Shown here: positions 1-7,497 of the stretch, in pieces | How positions within the stretch are numbered: the stretch's first letter is position 1 | How the letters are laid out: the number at the start of each line of letters is the position of its first letter | Virus record (IMG/VR): IMGVR_UViG_3300033149_001822 | Span: 1 to 55,794 of that record | From: a virus | Reading direction: 5' to 3' (one strand) | Length of the DNA: 55,794 nt | The notes under the pieces: model-generated | The model's input: the letters and a program-made list of their open reading frames with translations, nothing else | What the model was told of the DNA's origin: nothing | Database searches by the model: none | Program-made: the position numbers and the translations under genes

Positions 1-1
1 A

Positions 2-553
2 ATAGCAGGATTAAATTATTATATGTTTGGTGATTCTATGACTATAAAGAATCATCCTTTTTGGTTAAATGTACATGTTTATTCATGTACATTAATTCTT
101 AATAGTTTGCCAAATAAATGGCGTGGAAAATATAATGAAGATACTGATATGTGTTTACAAGTTTTGGCAGATGGATGGTGTACTATTCTTTTCAATGCAT
201 TTTTAGTAGATAAAGTATGGACAATGGCAATGAAAGGTGGAAATACTGACGAACTTTATAAAGGTGATGGTCGATTAAAAATGGCTCGTAGTCTTGAGCG
301 CGTTTGGCCATATGTTGTAAGTGTAATTCGTCGTTTTCAAAGACCACAACATCATATTAAAGATACATGGAGAAAATTTGATACTCCACTTAAACTTAAA
401 CCAGGAATTGATTTATCAAAAATGAAACCTAATGAATATGGAATGAAATTAGTAAAAGTAAAGGAAATTAAAAGTAAAGAACTTAAACAACTTTTAGATG
501 AATATGGAAAAAAGAAATTGAAAGGAAAAAAGCGCAGGAAAAAGAGGAAATAA
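2..553 (+). CDS. Probable TET-associated glycosyltransferase (TAGT), C-terminal part; 5' end outside window
   Basis: The reading frame is open to the window edge, so the true start is probably upstream; the ATG at 23 would be internal. The block YNEDTDMCLQVLADGWC, followed by LFNAFL and a KGGNT segment, matches my recollection of the TET-associated glycosyltransferase family of phages, which adds sugar to oxidised 5-methylpyrimidines in phage DNA. The acidic EDTD is a candidate metal/sugar-nucleotide site. The C-terminus is lysine/arginine-rich (KKKLKGKKRRKKRK), which could help bind DNA. It is coupled by a TAATG overlap to the radical SAM gene. A TET-like dioxygenase would be expected nearby but is not visible. 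Codon use is AT-rich compared with genes after 1.5 kb. The family call is from memory, without a profile search. Confidence 0.6.
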   Translation: MAGLNYYMFGDSMTIKNHPFWLNVHVYSCTLILNSLPNKWRGKYNEDTDMCLQVLADGWCTILFNAFLVDKVWTMAMKGGNTDELYKGDGRLKMARSLERVWPYVVSVIRRFQRPQHHIKDTWRKFDTPLKLKPGIDLSKMKPNEYGMKLVKVKEIKSKELKQLLDEYGKKKLKGKKRRKKRK

Positions 554-1509
554 TGAAAATAAAAAAACAAAAATTTTTTGGAAATATGACTCCCTGGGTA
601 TGGGTGTTAGAGCCAGTTCACGGATGTAATTTGAAATGTGGTCATTGTTGTGCTGAACTATTGGAACATAACAAATTCCATTATATGTCAGAATCGGCAT
701 GGACTAAGACGTGGGAGTTAATTAGAAAGATATCTCCGACATGTCGTATTGATATTTGTGGTATTGTTGGTGAGCCATCTTTGCACCCACATCTTCTAAA
801 GTTTATAAAGATTGCAAGAGAAATTTCACCCCTTAGTCAAATTCAATTAACTACCAACGGAACAATGTTAAAAAATGGTAAATTAAAATTCAGAGATTTA
901 TTAGATAATGGGTTGAATATTGTTTATACAGATCAGTATGGAACTAAGGCACTATTTGAAAAATTAGCATACGAATCTGGATATTCACATTATCAGTATT
1001 ACGATAAACCAGATGATGCCCCGAGTCCGTGGACTTATGTTGGTCCAGACTTAAAGATTATTGTTTTGCAAGATCCACCTGATACTTGGCCTGATTCCAG
1101 ATATCGAGCAGGTTTGTTGGGAAATTGGTATGGTAATTTGGATTGGAAACGTGCGAAAAAATATAAAATGGCTCCACTTGAGAAGCCTTTAACACGAAGA
1201 TGTAATCAGCCATTTCTTTTTGTAAATGTATCATCTGAAGGGAAATATCTTTTGTGTTGCCAAGATGGAATGCATATAACAAAAGATAAATTTGGCACGG
1301 TAAATGATGGTTTTGAGGGATTCGTTGAGTTCTGGTTTGGAAAGGAAATGCAAACAATCCGAAGGCGATTAAAAAATAAGGATCGAGCTTCTACAAAATA
1401 TGCTTGTGCAAAATGTAATATTACTTTTTCAAGATGTGATTTTAATCATTGGACAAACGAACAAGTAGGGCAGTATTACAAAAATGGAAAATGGCATAAG
1501 CTAAAATAA
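553..1509 (+). CDS. Radical SAM enzyme with SPASM-like C-terminal cluster domain
   Basis: 318 aa. Cys25-Cys29-Cys32 (CNLKCGHC) is the CxxxCxxC motif that binds the radical SAM [4Fe-4S] cluster. GIVGEPSLHPHL is the GGEP-type SAM-contact segment, and QLTTNGT follows as usual. Cysteines 217, 235, 236, 285, 288 and 295 form a SPASM/twitch-like auxiliary cluster region. The start overlaps the upstream stop (TAATG), so it is translated with the TAGT-like gene. SPASM proteins commonly modify peptides, but the neighbour points to a modified nucleobase or nucleobase-linked sugar; that substrate is inference. It is AT-rich like its partner. The radical SAM assignment is firm and the role is not. Confidence 0.85.
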   Translation: MKIKKQKFFGNMTPWVWVLEPVHGCNLKCGHCCAELLEHNKFHYMSESAWTKTWELIRKISPTCRIDICGIVGEPSLHPHLLKFIKIAREISPLSQIQLTTNGTMLKNGKLKFRDLLDNGLNIVYTDQYGTKALFEKLAYESGYSHYQYYDKPDDAPSPWTYVGPDLKIIVLQDPPDTWPDSRYRAGLLGNWYGNLDWKRAKKYKMAPLEKPLTRRCNQPFLFVNVSSEGKYLLCCQDGMHITKDKFGTVNDGFEGFVEFWFGKEMQTIRRRLKNKDRASTKYACAKCNITFSRCDFNHWTNEQVGQYYKNGKWHKLK

Positions 1510-1535
1510 ATTTAATTAATGCAAATGGAGGAAGC

Positions 1536-1709
1536 GTGGAAAAAAGAAGAGAAAAGCGAAAGCGCAGAAGGAAAAAGGCTGAGAGGGGCCGTTTTGGGCA
1601 GAAGAAGGAATTGATCTATGATGGCACGGTTACAAAGCTTAACAATGTCTGTACTACCGAGAAGCTTGAGGACGCCTGGAGAATGAACGAGGAGGACGCA
1701 GGAAGATGA
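1536..1709 (+). CDS. Small basic hypothetical protein (57 aa)
   Basis: Starts at GTG, 5 bases after a strong GGAGGAAGC ribosome binding site; no ATG start is available. The first third is almost entirely Arg/Lys (EKRREKRKRRRKKAERGR), which suggests nucleic acid binding. The rest is a short unrecognised domain with a single Cys. The stop overlaps the next ATG (ATGA), so translation is coupled. Base composition shifts from AT-rich to balanced here. No family recognised. Confidence 0.6.
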   Translation: MEKRREKRKRRRKKAERGRFGQKKELIYDGTVTKLNNVCTTEKLEDAWRMNEEDAGR

Positions 1710-1918
1710 ATTATAGGCAGTGTGAGTTGGAAAAGGGAAACAAGAAAATGATTTCCTGGGTTCCAGAACGGTTTGCCATTTTGAACAAGTTTCTAAGGAT
1801 AGGTGACGATGACGGGTGGAGAGTTGTGACAGTCCATGCAAGTGAGTCTGAGGATGTGGTGAAGTCGAGGGAACGTGACTACAAACGATGGGCCGAAGGA
1901 CGAGGTTTGAGGAGGTAG
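1706..1918 (+). CDS. Small DUF4177-like protein (70 aa)
   Basis: The start overlaps the previous stop (ATGA). The pattern of an N-terminal YxxCELEKG, a central 'ILNKFLRIGDDDGWRVV' and a short strand resembles the small DUF4177-type fold (tyrosine-containing strand, helix, GW-hydrophobic strand). Similar short domains occur in the products at 4160 and 14200. Function unknown. It precedes the zinc-binding gene at 1921 by 2 bases. Confidence 0.65.
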   Translation: MNYRQCELEKGNKKMISWVPERFAILNKFLRIGDDDGWRVVTVHASESEDVVKSRERDYKRWAEGRGLRR

Positions 1919-1920
1919 TT

Positions 1921-2643
1921 ATGAGTAACGAGTATACAGTTGCTAAGTGTTTTACGTGCATCGACACGAAGACTATCACAAGGAATGGTGTGTCTGTTCC
2001 GTGTCCTGACTGTAACGAAGGCAGGCTCGATGGTGAGACTGACCTGGATGTGATTGCAAAGAAGATCAAGCCTAAGTGGACTGTTCGGGATCTGGCAAAT
2101 GCAATTGCGTTGCCTGAAGACATTGTTAAAAAGATGTCTACGAAAGAGCTGAGCACTGTCCTTGACACGTTAGGTGCGTCTGCTGAGGAAGCTTCCAACT
2201 CGATTCGGGTTTTGTCGTCTGCAATGAGCAGGTATGACTTGGATAATAAACCTGCTTTAATAGGTCACAAGGGAAAGGAATTTTACAACACAGGATTTCT
2301 TGGTATCCCCAGGTTGGAACCACCTGAAGATCCTGACGAGAAGGATTTTGTAAATGAAATTGCAGATGGGATGGGTGTTCCAAGAGAATATTTGAAGCCT
2401 GTTGTATATGCAAAAGAGGTGGCCAAAGAGATAGTATCAGGTCAACCAAGTGAGAAGTTAAAGCAAATTAGTAAAAGGCTTAAGGTCAAATGGACTGAAG
2501 CAGAAAATGATGTTTATACAAGGGAAATGGTCAAGAGATTAGAACAAGAACTTGTGCTGGCTGAATCACCAGAAGCAAAAGATAGGGCCAATAAGGCATT
2601 GGAAGCCTTCAATCGTTCAGTACTCAAGGATACTGAAGAATGA
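1921..2643 (+). CDS. Hypothetical protein with N-terminal four-cysteine zinc motif
   Basis: 240 aa from the ATG at 1921, chosen because GAGGAGG lies 6 bases upstream; an upstream in-frame ATG at 1888 has no such site. CFTC and CPDC near residues 9-30 form a zinc-ribbon/DnaJ-type knuckle. The remainder is largely helical and charged, with repeated KxLKxKWTxxxxD-like segments (KKIKPKWTVRDLANAI and KRLKVKWTEAENDV), which look like an internal duplication of a small helical domain. No family recognised. A 17-bp palindrome follows it. Confidence 0.7.
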   Translation: MSNEYTVAKCFTCIDTKTITRNGVSVPCPDCNEGRLDGETDLDVIAKKIKPKWTVRDLANAIALPEDIVKKMSTKELSTVLDTLGASAEEASNSIRVLSSAMSRYDLDNKPALIGHKGKEFYNTGFLGIPRLEPPEDPDEKDFVNEIADGMGVPREYLKPVVYAKEVAKEIVSGQPSEKLKQISKRLKVKWTEAENDVYTREMVKRLEQELVLAESPEAKDRANKALEAFNRSVLKDTEE

Positions 2644-2646
2644 TTT

Positions 2647-2663
2647 GTTTAACACTGTTAAAT
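2647..2663. promoter_or_regulatory. 17-bp palindrome, copy 1 of 7
   Basis: GTTTAACACTGTTAAAT, an inverted repeat with 8-base arms around one central base and one mismatch at the last base. It lies 3 bases after the preceding stop and 16 bases before the ATG at 2680. Its last bases create an in-frame ATG at 2662 that has no ribosome binding site, so that ATG is not the start. Likely operator or leader element. Confidence 0.75.
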
Positions 2664-2679
2664 GGGATTGGGAGGCGGC

Positions 2680-2997
2680 ATGAGAGGTGAGTGTTTATAT
2701 ATTGAGATTCAGGCTAGCATTAGGAAGCTGGAGGAGTTGAGGAATGAGTTTGAGGAGAACATTGATTTTGTAATGATGTCTGATGAGAAAAGAAAGGAAA
2801 CTGTCATCAAGGAAGCTCGGTTGATGAACAAGGTTGTGAACAAGTTTATAGAGCTTGATGAGCTTATGCAGGAAGGAGATGATAGACCTAAGGTTTGGGG
2901 TGGAAGGAGTCTTATGTCTACTGTCAGAAATTGTTTTTCAGACAAATTAACAAAAGGAAAGACTATCTGTGAGATGACCACAGGATGGGATTCATGA
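2680..2997 (+). CDS. Hypothetical helical protein (105 aa), first gene after palindrome 1
   Basis: Start at 2680 chosen because GGGAGG lies 5 bases upstream; the in-frame ATG at 2662 lies inside the palindrome. The product is mostly charged helix (IRKLEELRNEFEENIDF), with a basic C-terminal quarter containing two Cys. It is the first gene of a chain of overlapping small genes running to about 6.2 kb. No family recognised. Confidence 0.65.
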   Translation: MRGECLYIEIQASIRKLEELRNEFEENIDFVMMSDEKRKETVIKEARLMNKVVNKFIELDELMQEGDDRPKVWGGRSLMSTVRNCFSDKLTKGKTICEMTTGWDS

Positions 2998-3299
2998 CAA
3001 CGGCTAACGAAAAGAGGGACCAGGACTTCCTTTCCCTGTTCGGTGAGTTGTTCGATTACCTGACCGAGTTCTACCTGCGCTGGAAGAAGATGCAGGAGGG
3101 CCTGAAGGAGGACTGTAGCCTGGAGAAGTTCATATACGTCCTGGGGCTGACCATGCCTGGCTACATAAACGTCCTGAGCATGAGCAATGCCGATATAGAC
3201 GTGACCAAGCTCATAAGGTTGTACGTGAAGGGCACTCTGGACTACTCGGAGAGTATAGTGGATGTTGACGGGCCACCAGAGGGGACCACCCTCCAATGA
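2994..3299 (+). CDS. Hypothetical protein (101 aa)
   Basis: The ATG at 2994 overlaps the previous stop (ATGA). The product is acidic and helical with aromatic residues (LFGELFDYLTEFYLRWKKM). GC-richer codon use than its upstream neighbour marks it as a distinct import or different codon-adaptation history. No recognisable motif. The stop overlaps the next start (ATGATG). Confidence 0.65.
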   Translation: MTTANEKRDQDFLSLFGELFDYLTEFYLRWKKMQEGLKEDCSLEKFIYVLGLTMPGYINVLSMSNADIDVTKLIRLYVKGTLDYSESIVDVDGPPEGTTLQ

Positions 3300-3550
3300 T
3301 GTCAAAAGGAAAACAGGCTGGAGCAAACGATCTGCTTTGGAAGGCAGAGTACCTGATTACCATTCTTGAAGAAGGTCCTTGGTTCGTCAGGGATTTGGAG
3401 ACAACTTTCAGAATGAACGGATTTCAGATGCACGTTCTTATTGACAATGCCAACCAGGTTCTGATGAGAAGCGACAGGGTTATCAAGTTGAGCGAGGGCA
3501 ACAGGGGAAGTGTAGGCGTTTGTGGAATACGGCACATAAACGAGGAGTGA
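3296..3550 (+). CDS. Small protein, possible winged-helix fold
   Basis: 84 aa, starting at the ATGATG overlapping the previous stop. The order helix (DLLWKAEYLITILEEGP), helix (FVRDLETTF), helix (MHVLIDNANQVL), then a basic strand (DRVIKLSEGNRG) resembles a compact winged helix-turn-helix, which would bind DNA. This is a visual impression only. If real, it is one candidate to bind the 17-bp palindromes. Confidence 0.55.
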   Translation: MMSKGKQAGANDLLWKAEYLITILEEGPWFVRDLETTFRMNGFQMHVLIDNANQVLMRSDRVIKLSEGNRGSVGVCGIRHINEE

Positions 3551-3570
3551 ACGTGGTATGGAGGTGTACA

Positions 3571-3900
3571 ATGGCAAGGTTGGCTAGTGAAATGCAGGAT
3601 TGTCTGAACAAGTTGCTGCTGAAGAGGTATCAGAGTGCAATTGAGCGAGGGGTTGACGTTTACCTGGAGAACGATGATAATTTCAAAATGCTCGGTGTTC
3701 TCGTGAACAAGCTTATTCGAGAGGAAGATGAGATTGTTAAAGTTTTATCCGTGGGGATTGATTTTGACATATCAAAATCGATGACTGAGGTGGAGAGGAC
3801 TGTCCATGTGAACAAGATAAAGCTGGCTTTCTTGCAGCGACAGACGGTTGCGCTTGAGAATATGGCCTCCATTATGCAGGAGTTGAAGGGGATGCCGTGA
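3571..3900 (+). CDS. Hypothetical helical protein (109 aa)
   Basis: The ATG at 3571 is preceded by GGAGGTG at 7 bases; an upstream in-frame ATG at 3520 lies inside the preceding gene and lacks a site. The product is nearly all alpha-helical with hydrophobic heptad spacing, so oligomerisation is plausible. No family recognised. It ends GTGA into the next gene. Confidence 0.65.
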   Translation: MARLASEMQDCLNKLLLKRYQSAIERGVDVYLENDDNFKMLGVLVNKLIREEDEIVKVLSVGIDFDISKSMTEVERTVHVNKIKLAFLQRQTVALENMASIMQELKGMP

Positions 3901-4163
3901 TAGCCATCTTGAATAGGGTCAAGGAGCAAGTGGAGAAGAGGTCCAGCGTCTATAACCTGGAGGATATTAAGAAGCTTTTGTCGGTCGTTGACAAGGCGTC
4001 CGTCCTGTCAGCCAAGCTGGCTGCTATTACAGTGGATGAGGATTATCGTGCAGTCTTCGAGAAGGCATTTGCACATGGTCTGCGGTACAAGGGACCAAAT
4101 TGGCACGACGAGCTTGAGGAAATGAAGGAAGCCTTAAAGAAGATGTGGGAGGTTGCTGAATGA
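3897..4163 (+). CDS. Hypothetical helical protein (88 aa)
   Basis: GTG start overlapping the upstream stop (GTGA), with an ATGA overlap to the next gene at its end, so it is locked into a translationally coupled string. Helical, charged sequence ending in an amphipathic helix (ELEEMKEALKKMWEV). No family recognised. Confidence 0.65.
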   Translation: MIAILNRVKEQVEKRSSVYNLEDIKKLLSVVDKASVLSAKLAAITVDEDYRAVFEKAFAHGLRYKGPNWHDELEEMKEALKKMWEVAE

Positions 4164-4621
4164 AAAAGTTTGAGTATAAACGTTTCACTAATCCAATGGT
4201 TGAAGAGATAATACCATGGTTGAACAAGCTTGGTAATGCTGGTTGGAAAGTTGTTCATATTGGTGAAAATATGTTCAAGGAACGCATTGCTATTTGTTTG
4301 AGAGAATTACGTTTTGATGGCAGTTTTCCAAAGGAAGAAGATAACAAAGAAGAGACTTGTGAGAATTGTCCTGTCAATGAACAGTGTGGCCGTTGGCACA
4401 AGGATAGCCTGTACAAGACCATATGTCCTTCCCGTGAACAGGTGATACAACTTGAAAAGGTACTCAGACCTTTTGCAAAAATCTACAAGGACAATGCCGG
4501 GGAGTGGAGAAGTCAATTTGCAAATGGTAGTGGGTATGTTGTGTTTTCTAATAGAGCTGGTGAAATAGACATAGGGGAATTTCAAGCTGCCTATGAAGCC
4601 ATGCTAAAGAAGGAGGACTAA
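4160..4621 (+). CDS. Hypothetical protein: DUF4177-like N-terminus plus four-cysteine module
   Basis: 153 aa. Residues 1-48 (YKRFTN..., LNKLGNAGWKVVHIG) repeat the short domain also seen in the products at 1706 and 14200. A Cys cluster follows (CENCPVNEQCGRW, then IC), reminiscent of small iron-sulfur or zinc modules. The C-terminal half is an alpha/beta region of unknown type. Both boundaries are overlaps or direct abutments with neighbours. Confidence 0.65.
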   Translation: MKKFEYKRFTNPMVEEIIPWLNKLGNAGWKVVHIGENMFKERIAICLRELRFDGSFPKEEDNKEETCENCPVNEQCGRWHKDSLYKTICPSREQVIQLEKVLRPFAKIYKDNAGEWRSQFANGSGYVVFSNRAGEIDIGEFQAAYEAMLKKED

Positions 4622-5065
4622 ATGAACCTTACGTTGAACGATGTAGCGGAAATAGTCGAGGAGATTGAGGAAGAAGCGTTGGTAGACGGTGAGACTCTGA
4701 CACTGGCAATTGGTGGAGGGACCAATTGCCAGGGGATACATATCGAGGCGTCCATCTGGAATTCAGAAGAGGATGAGAGAATTTTCTACGAGGACAAGAA
4801 CGAGTACGAGCCGTTGAAGGATCATATCGTGAGAAAGCTTGAGGAGCACGCCAATCATGTCCTCAATACCGTGAAGCGCATAAAGCTTGTGGACAGTATT
4901 CAACAGGAGGCCGAGACAGGTTTCAAGACGTTCATGGATGGGAACAAGTGGTGCGCTGTCCAAAAGGACTTCATAAATTTGCAAGAGTCTCTTGCAGGAT
5001 ATGGTGACACTGAGCAGGAGGCGAGGGACAATCTTGTAGATATGTTGAAGGAAGAGGTGTTGTAA
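4622..5065 (+). CDS. Hypothetical protein with HicB-like C-terminal segment
   Basis: 147 aa; the start directly abuts the upstream stop, with AGGAGG 5 bases before. The C-terminal third (residues about 100-145) reads FKTFMDGNKWCAVQKDFINL, then ESLAGYGDTEQEA. This resembles the partial RNase-H-like fold of HicB antitoxins and phage relatives. No HicA toxin partner is adjacent, so a stand-alone phage role is more likely than a toxin-antitoxin pair. The N-terminal half is acidic and unrecognised. Confidence 0.6.
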   Translation: MNLTLNDVAEIVEEIEEEALVDGETLTLAIGGGTNCQGIHIEASIWNSEEDERIFYEDKNEYEPLKDHIVRKLEEHANHVLNTVKRIKLVDSIQQEAETGFKTFMDGNKWCAVQKDFINLQESLAGYGDTEQEARDNLVDMLKEEVL

Positions 5066-5424
5066 TGTCTATAAGACTCCGAAAGAATGATAGTGGTATA
5101 TGGGTTGCACATTGTGCTGCTGAATTCAGGGCTAATCCTAATAATAAAGGAATGGAGACTGATGTATATCTCGATGATGTCCAGCATCATGCACTGACAG
5201 AAAAGTTCGAGGTGGATTTTAGAAGCATGGGGTTTCTAAAAGACGAAAAAGCAGAGGCACAAGTCCATAAATTGACAAGGGCGCTGTTTACTATAATTGA
5301 ACTGCATATTGACGAAACCAAGGTAGGGCTAATACCCGCGTGTAATTGCAAGCCTTGTAAGATTGCACGCGAGGCCCTGTGGGAGACAAAGCCAGCCAAA
5401 CAAAGTCAATGTAAAAAGGAGTAA
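5065..5424 (+). CDS. Hypothetical protein with C-terminal CNCKPC motif
   Basis: 119 aa; TAATG overlap with the previous gene. The N-terminal part is probably beta (IRLRKNDSGIWVAHCAAEF), the middle helical, and the end carries CNCKPCKI, a possible metal knuckle. No family recognised. A GGAG site for the next gene lies in its last codons. Confidence 0.6.
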   Translation: MSIRLRKNDSGIWVAHCAAEFRANPNNKGMETDVYLDDVQHHALTEKFEVDFRSMGFLKDEKAEAQVHKLTRALFTIIELHIDETKVGLIPACNCKPCKIAREALWETKPAKQSQCKKE

Positions 5425-5425
5425 C

Positions 5426-6049
5426 ATGCTATTTAAGCTCAAAAGTCCAGAGGAGTTGGAAAAGATCTCCGATGCTTACGATTATATGAAGGCGCATCCT
5501 GAGAAGTACAGCCCACTTAGTGACGAGGACCAGCCTTTCCATCATACGATATTGCCTGAGAAGACCTTGTTGAGGATGGTGCCTGAACAGGAGTGCTCCA
5601 CGTTCCCAGAGGAGTGGGTCCCAAAGGAAATACAGTTGGTTCGTGTCCCGACGTTTATGACGTATTCTCTAGCAGGAAGCCACGAGGCAATGTACACGGA
5701 GAACGATGCCCATGGTGAGAGATTTCTTGAGAATGCAAGACAGGAGGTCGGGGTAGGTCCTGTCAAGTTCTTAAGACATCCACACTCTATCATGATGAGG
5801 AAGATATGGATAAGAGAATGGGAGTTCCGTAAACCAATCCTGGCAGATCATGACAGGTTCGAGGAAGTGATCAAAAATTGCTTTAACATTTTGTTAGGTC
5901 ACAAGATGAAGATTGAAAAAGAAGTGGATCAACCTGTCAACATGTTCTTCCTGGGGTTCATGGAGTCTAGGAGGGTAAACCAGTTCGGATACCTTCCTAA
6001 CGAGGTCATGATGGCTGCCAGGATGTCCACGTTTGCAATACCGGTATGA
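5426..6049 (+). CDS. Hypothetical protein (207 aa)
   Basis: Start at 5426, one base after the upstream stop, with AAAAGGAG 6 bases before; an in-frame ATG at 5363 inside the previous gene is rejected. The sequence is a mixed alpha/beta globular domain rich in His, Arg and aromatic residues (VKFLRHPHSIMMRKIWIREW). No recognised motif. It may be an enzyme or a DNA-metabolism accessory, but nothing visible decides this. Confidence 0.65.
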   Translation: MLFKLKSPEELEKISDAYDYMKAHPEKYSPLSDEDQPFHHTILPEKTLLRMVPEQECSTFPEEWVPKEIQLVRVPTFMTYSLAGSHEAMYTENDAHGERFLENARQEVGVGPVKFLRHPHSIMMRKIWIREWEFRKPILADHDRFEEVIKNCFNILLGHKMKIEKEVDQPVNMFFLGFMESRRVNQFGYLPNEVMMAARMSTFAIPV

Positions 6050-6060
6050 GGAGAACTAAA

Positions 6061-6234
6061 ATGAATCCTTGTAAGATATGCGGCAAGGAGACATCGGGGT
6101 ACGTTGATGGTGAGCAGGTGTGCTGGACTTGTTACCTGTGGGGATGGCGTTCAGAGGAAGACATACAAAAGGGAGTCTATCCACTTATTAGTGAGTTTGT
6201 ATTGGAAGACTTGTTGGATGAACCGGCAGATTAG
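6061..6234 (+). CDS. Small zinc-finger protein (57 aa)
   Basis: CKIC and CWTC, 19 residues apart near the N-terminus, form a classical four-cysteine zinc knuckle; the rest is a short acidic helix. The ATG at 6061 has GAGGAG 8 bases upstream. The alternative in-frame ATG at 6046 overlaps the preceding stop (ATGA) and would add five residues, so the exact start is uncertain. Confidence 0.6.
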   Translation: MNPCKICGKETSGYVDGEQVCWTCYLWGWRSEEDIQKGVYPLISEFVLEDLLDEPAD

Positions 6235-6340
6235 CTTAGGTCATACTGGGCCATGATAACTGGAGAGGTGCAAGAGGATGGGTAGGAAAAAAAGTAGAAA
6301 TTAAAATGAGAATAATCAAGAAGAAAAAGGAGAGTGACAA

Positions 6341-6757
6341 ATGAAAATGATTAAGGTGAGTGTTGAGTATGAGCCTGGTAAAAAGGACGATTGTGAAGAA
6401 AGAAAGACAAATAAAGAAAAAATAACCAAGGTGACCGTCGAGTACGAGCCTGGTAAGAAGGGTGACGCTGAGGGTAGTGGACAAAAGTTTCCAGACATTC
6501 CAGACATTTCTATAAGGCAACCACAGACTGAGTTAATTGTTGGTGATTGTTCATATTGTCCATTTTTTCAGGAAGTGGAAGAAGAAGAGATTATTGATGA
6601 TAAAGTTTGTAGGAATGAATGTAGTCATCCTAATCATTCAGGTGGTAGAATGTTCAGACATAAAGATATTCCAGGTGGTTCTTTTCCTAAGTGGTGCCCA
6701 ATCGCCACGAGTGGTATATTGGTGAAGCGGGACTATGAAGGTGTCACAAGATTGTAA
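6341..6757 (+). CDS. Hypothetical protein with duplicated VEYEPGKK segment and Cys-rich domain
   Basis: 138 aa; AAGGAGAG lies 6 bases before the ATG. Residues 4-15 and 28-40 repeat the element K-V-(S/T)-V-E-Y-E-P-G-K-K, a direct internal duplication. A Cys/His-rich part follows (CSYCPFF, CRNECSHPNH, WCP), probably binding zinc. The 105 bases upstream (6236-6340) contain no convincing gene. Function unknown. Confidence 0.6.
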   Translation: MKMIKVSVEYEPGKKDDCEERKTNKEKITKVTVEYEPGKKGDAEGSGQKFPDIPDISIRQPQTELIVGDCSYCPFFQEVEEEEIIDDKVCRNECSHPNHSGGRMFRHKDIPGGSFPKWCPIATSGILVKRDYEGVTRL

Positions 6758-6782
6758 AAGTTAGATTGAAGATAAATTAAAT

Positions 6783-6826
6783 GTAGGTTAATGGTAGGTT
6801 AATGGTAGATTAAAGGTAGATTAAAA
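6783..6826. repeat. Four tandem 11-bp repeats just upstream of terS
   Basis: Units GTAGGTTAATG, GTAGGTTAATG, GTAGATTAAAG and GTAGATTAAAA follow each other without gaps and end at the start codon at 6826. The 11-bp period matches about one helical turn. Arrays like this often bind a DNA-binding protein; because the next gene is a small terminase, a packaging (pac) or autoregulatory site is a reasonable guess. Confidence 0.7.
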
Positions 6827-7464
6827 TGGGCAGAAAAAAAAGTAAAAAGAAGATGAAGTATATGAATCCGATGGATGAGTATATATACTCCACTGACAAG
6901 ATAACTATCCCAGAGCTTGCAAAAAAGTGGAAGGGCGTTAAAGGGTGCTCGCAGGTATCCCTAGTTAAGAGATGTGCCAAAGAGAAGTGGAAAAGCAAAC
7001 GTGAGAAGTTCTGGAAGGATATACGCGACGACATGCAGAAGATGGCGGCGGAGCAGATAGCTGCTGACATGGCCGAGGGTGTGCTGGAGACAAACCGCAG
7101 GCACAGGCAGCAGGGTCAGATACTCCAGAACGTGGCGAACAAGATAATCAAACATTTTGTTGGCCTCCACAAGGACGACATGGGTAAAATAAAGGACATG
7201 AAGACCGGCGAGGCCCTGCGTGTAGCTATAAAGGGTGTGACTGACGGTGCTAACCTGGAGCGTAAGGCCCTGGGGCTGGCAGACACTATCCTGAAGGTGC
7301 AGTTCGTCAAGGAGATAGGGGCAGAGTTCGTGGACATCGTTACTAAGTACGTGAGTGACCCTGTGGTGCTTGAGAACATAGCGAGGGACATCGAGGCCCT
7401 GATAAACAAGGAGAGCGAGGACCTTGAGGAAATGATAGAGTCAAGCGGCGAAACTTTACATTAG
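6826..7464 (+). CDS. terS: Terminase small subunit (TerS) candidate
   Basis: 212 aa. A basic N-terminus is followed by a helix-turn-helix-like segment (ITIPELAKKWKGVKGCSQVS, then KRCAKEKWKSKREKFW) that fits the DNA-binding domain of small terminases. A long helical middle part has the ERKALGLAD sequence commonly seen in the oligomerisation domain of this family. TerS recognises phage DNA and recruits TerL. It lies about 4 kb from terL, an unusual but known separation. No ribosome binding site as strong as its neighbours' is visible; the TTAAA repeat unit sits where it should be. Family recognised by eye. Confidence 0.6.
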   Translation: MGRKKSKKKMKYMNPMDEYIYSTDKITIPELAKKWKGVKGCSQVSLVKRCAKEKWKSKREKFWKDIRDDMQKMAAEQIAADMAEGVLETNRRHRQQGQILQNVANKIIKHFVGLHKDDMGKIKDMKTGEALRVAIKGVTDGANLERKALGLADTILKVQFVKEIGAEFVDIVTKYVSDPVVLENIARDIEALINKESEDLEEMIESSGETLH

Positions 7465-7497
7465 ATCAAATAAGTTGTATAACAACGGTATACAAAT

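Noticed and set aside
4622-5065. HicAB toxin-antitoxin system
   Set aside because: Only a HicB-like segment is visible; there is no small HicA-type RNase gene next to it.
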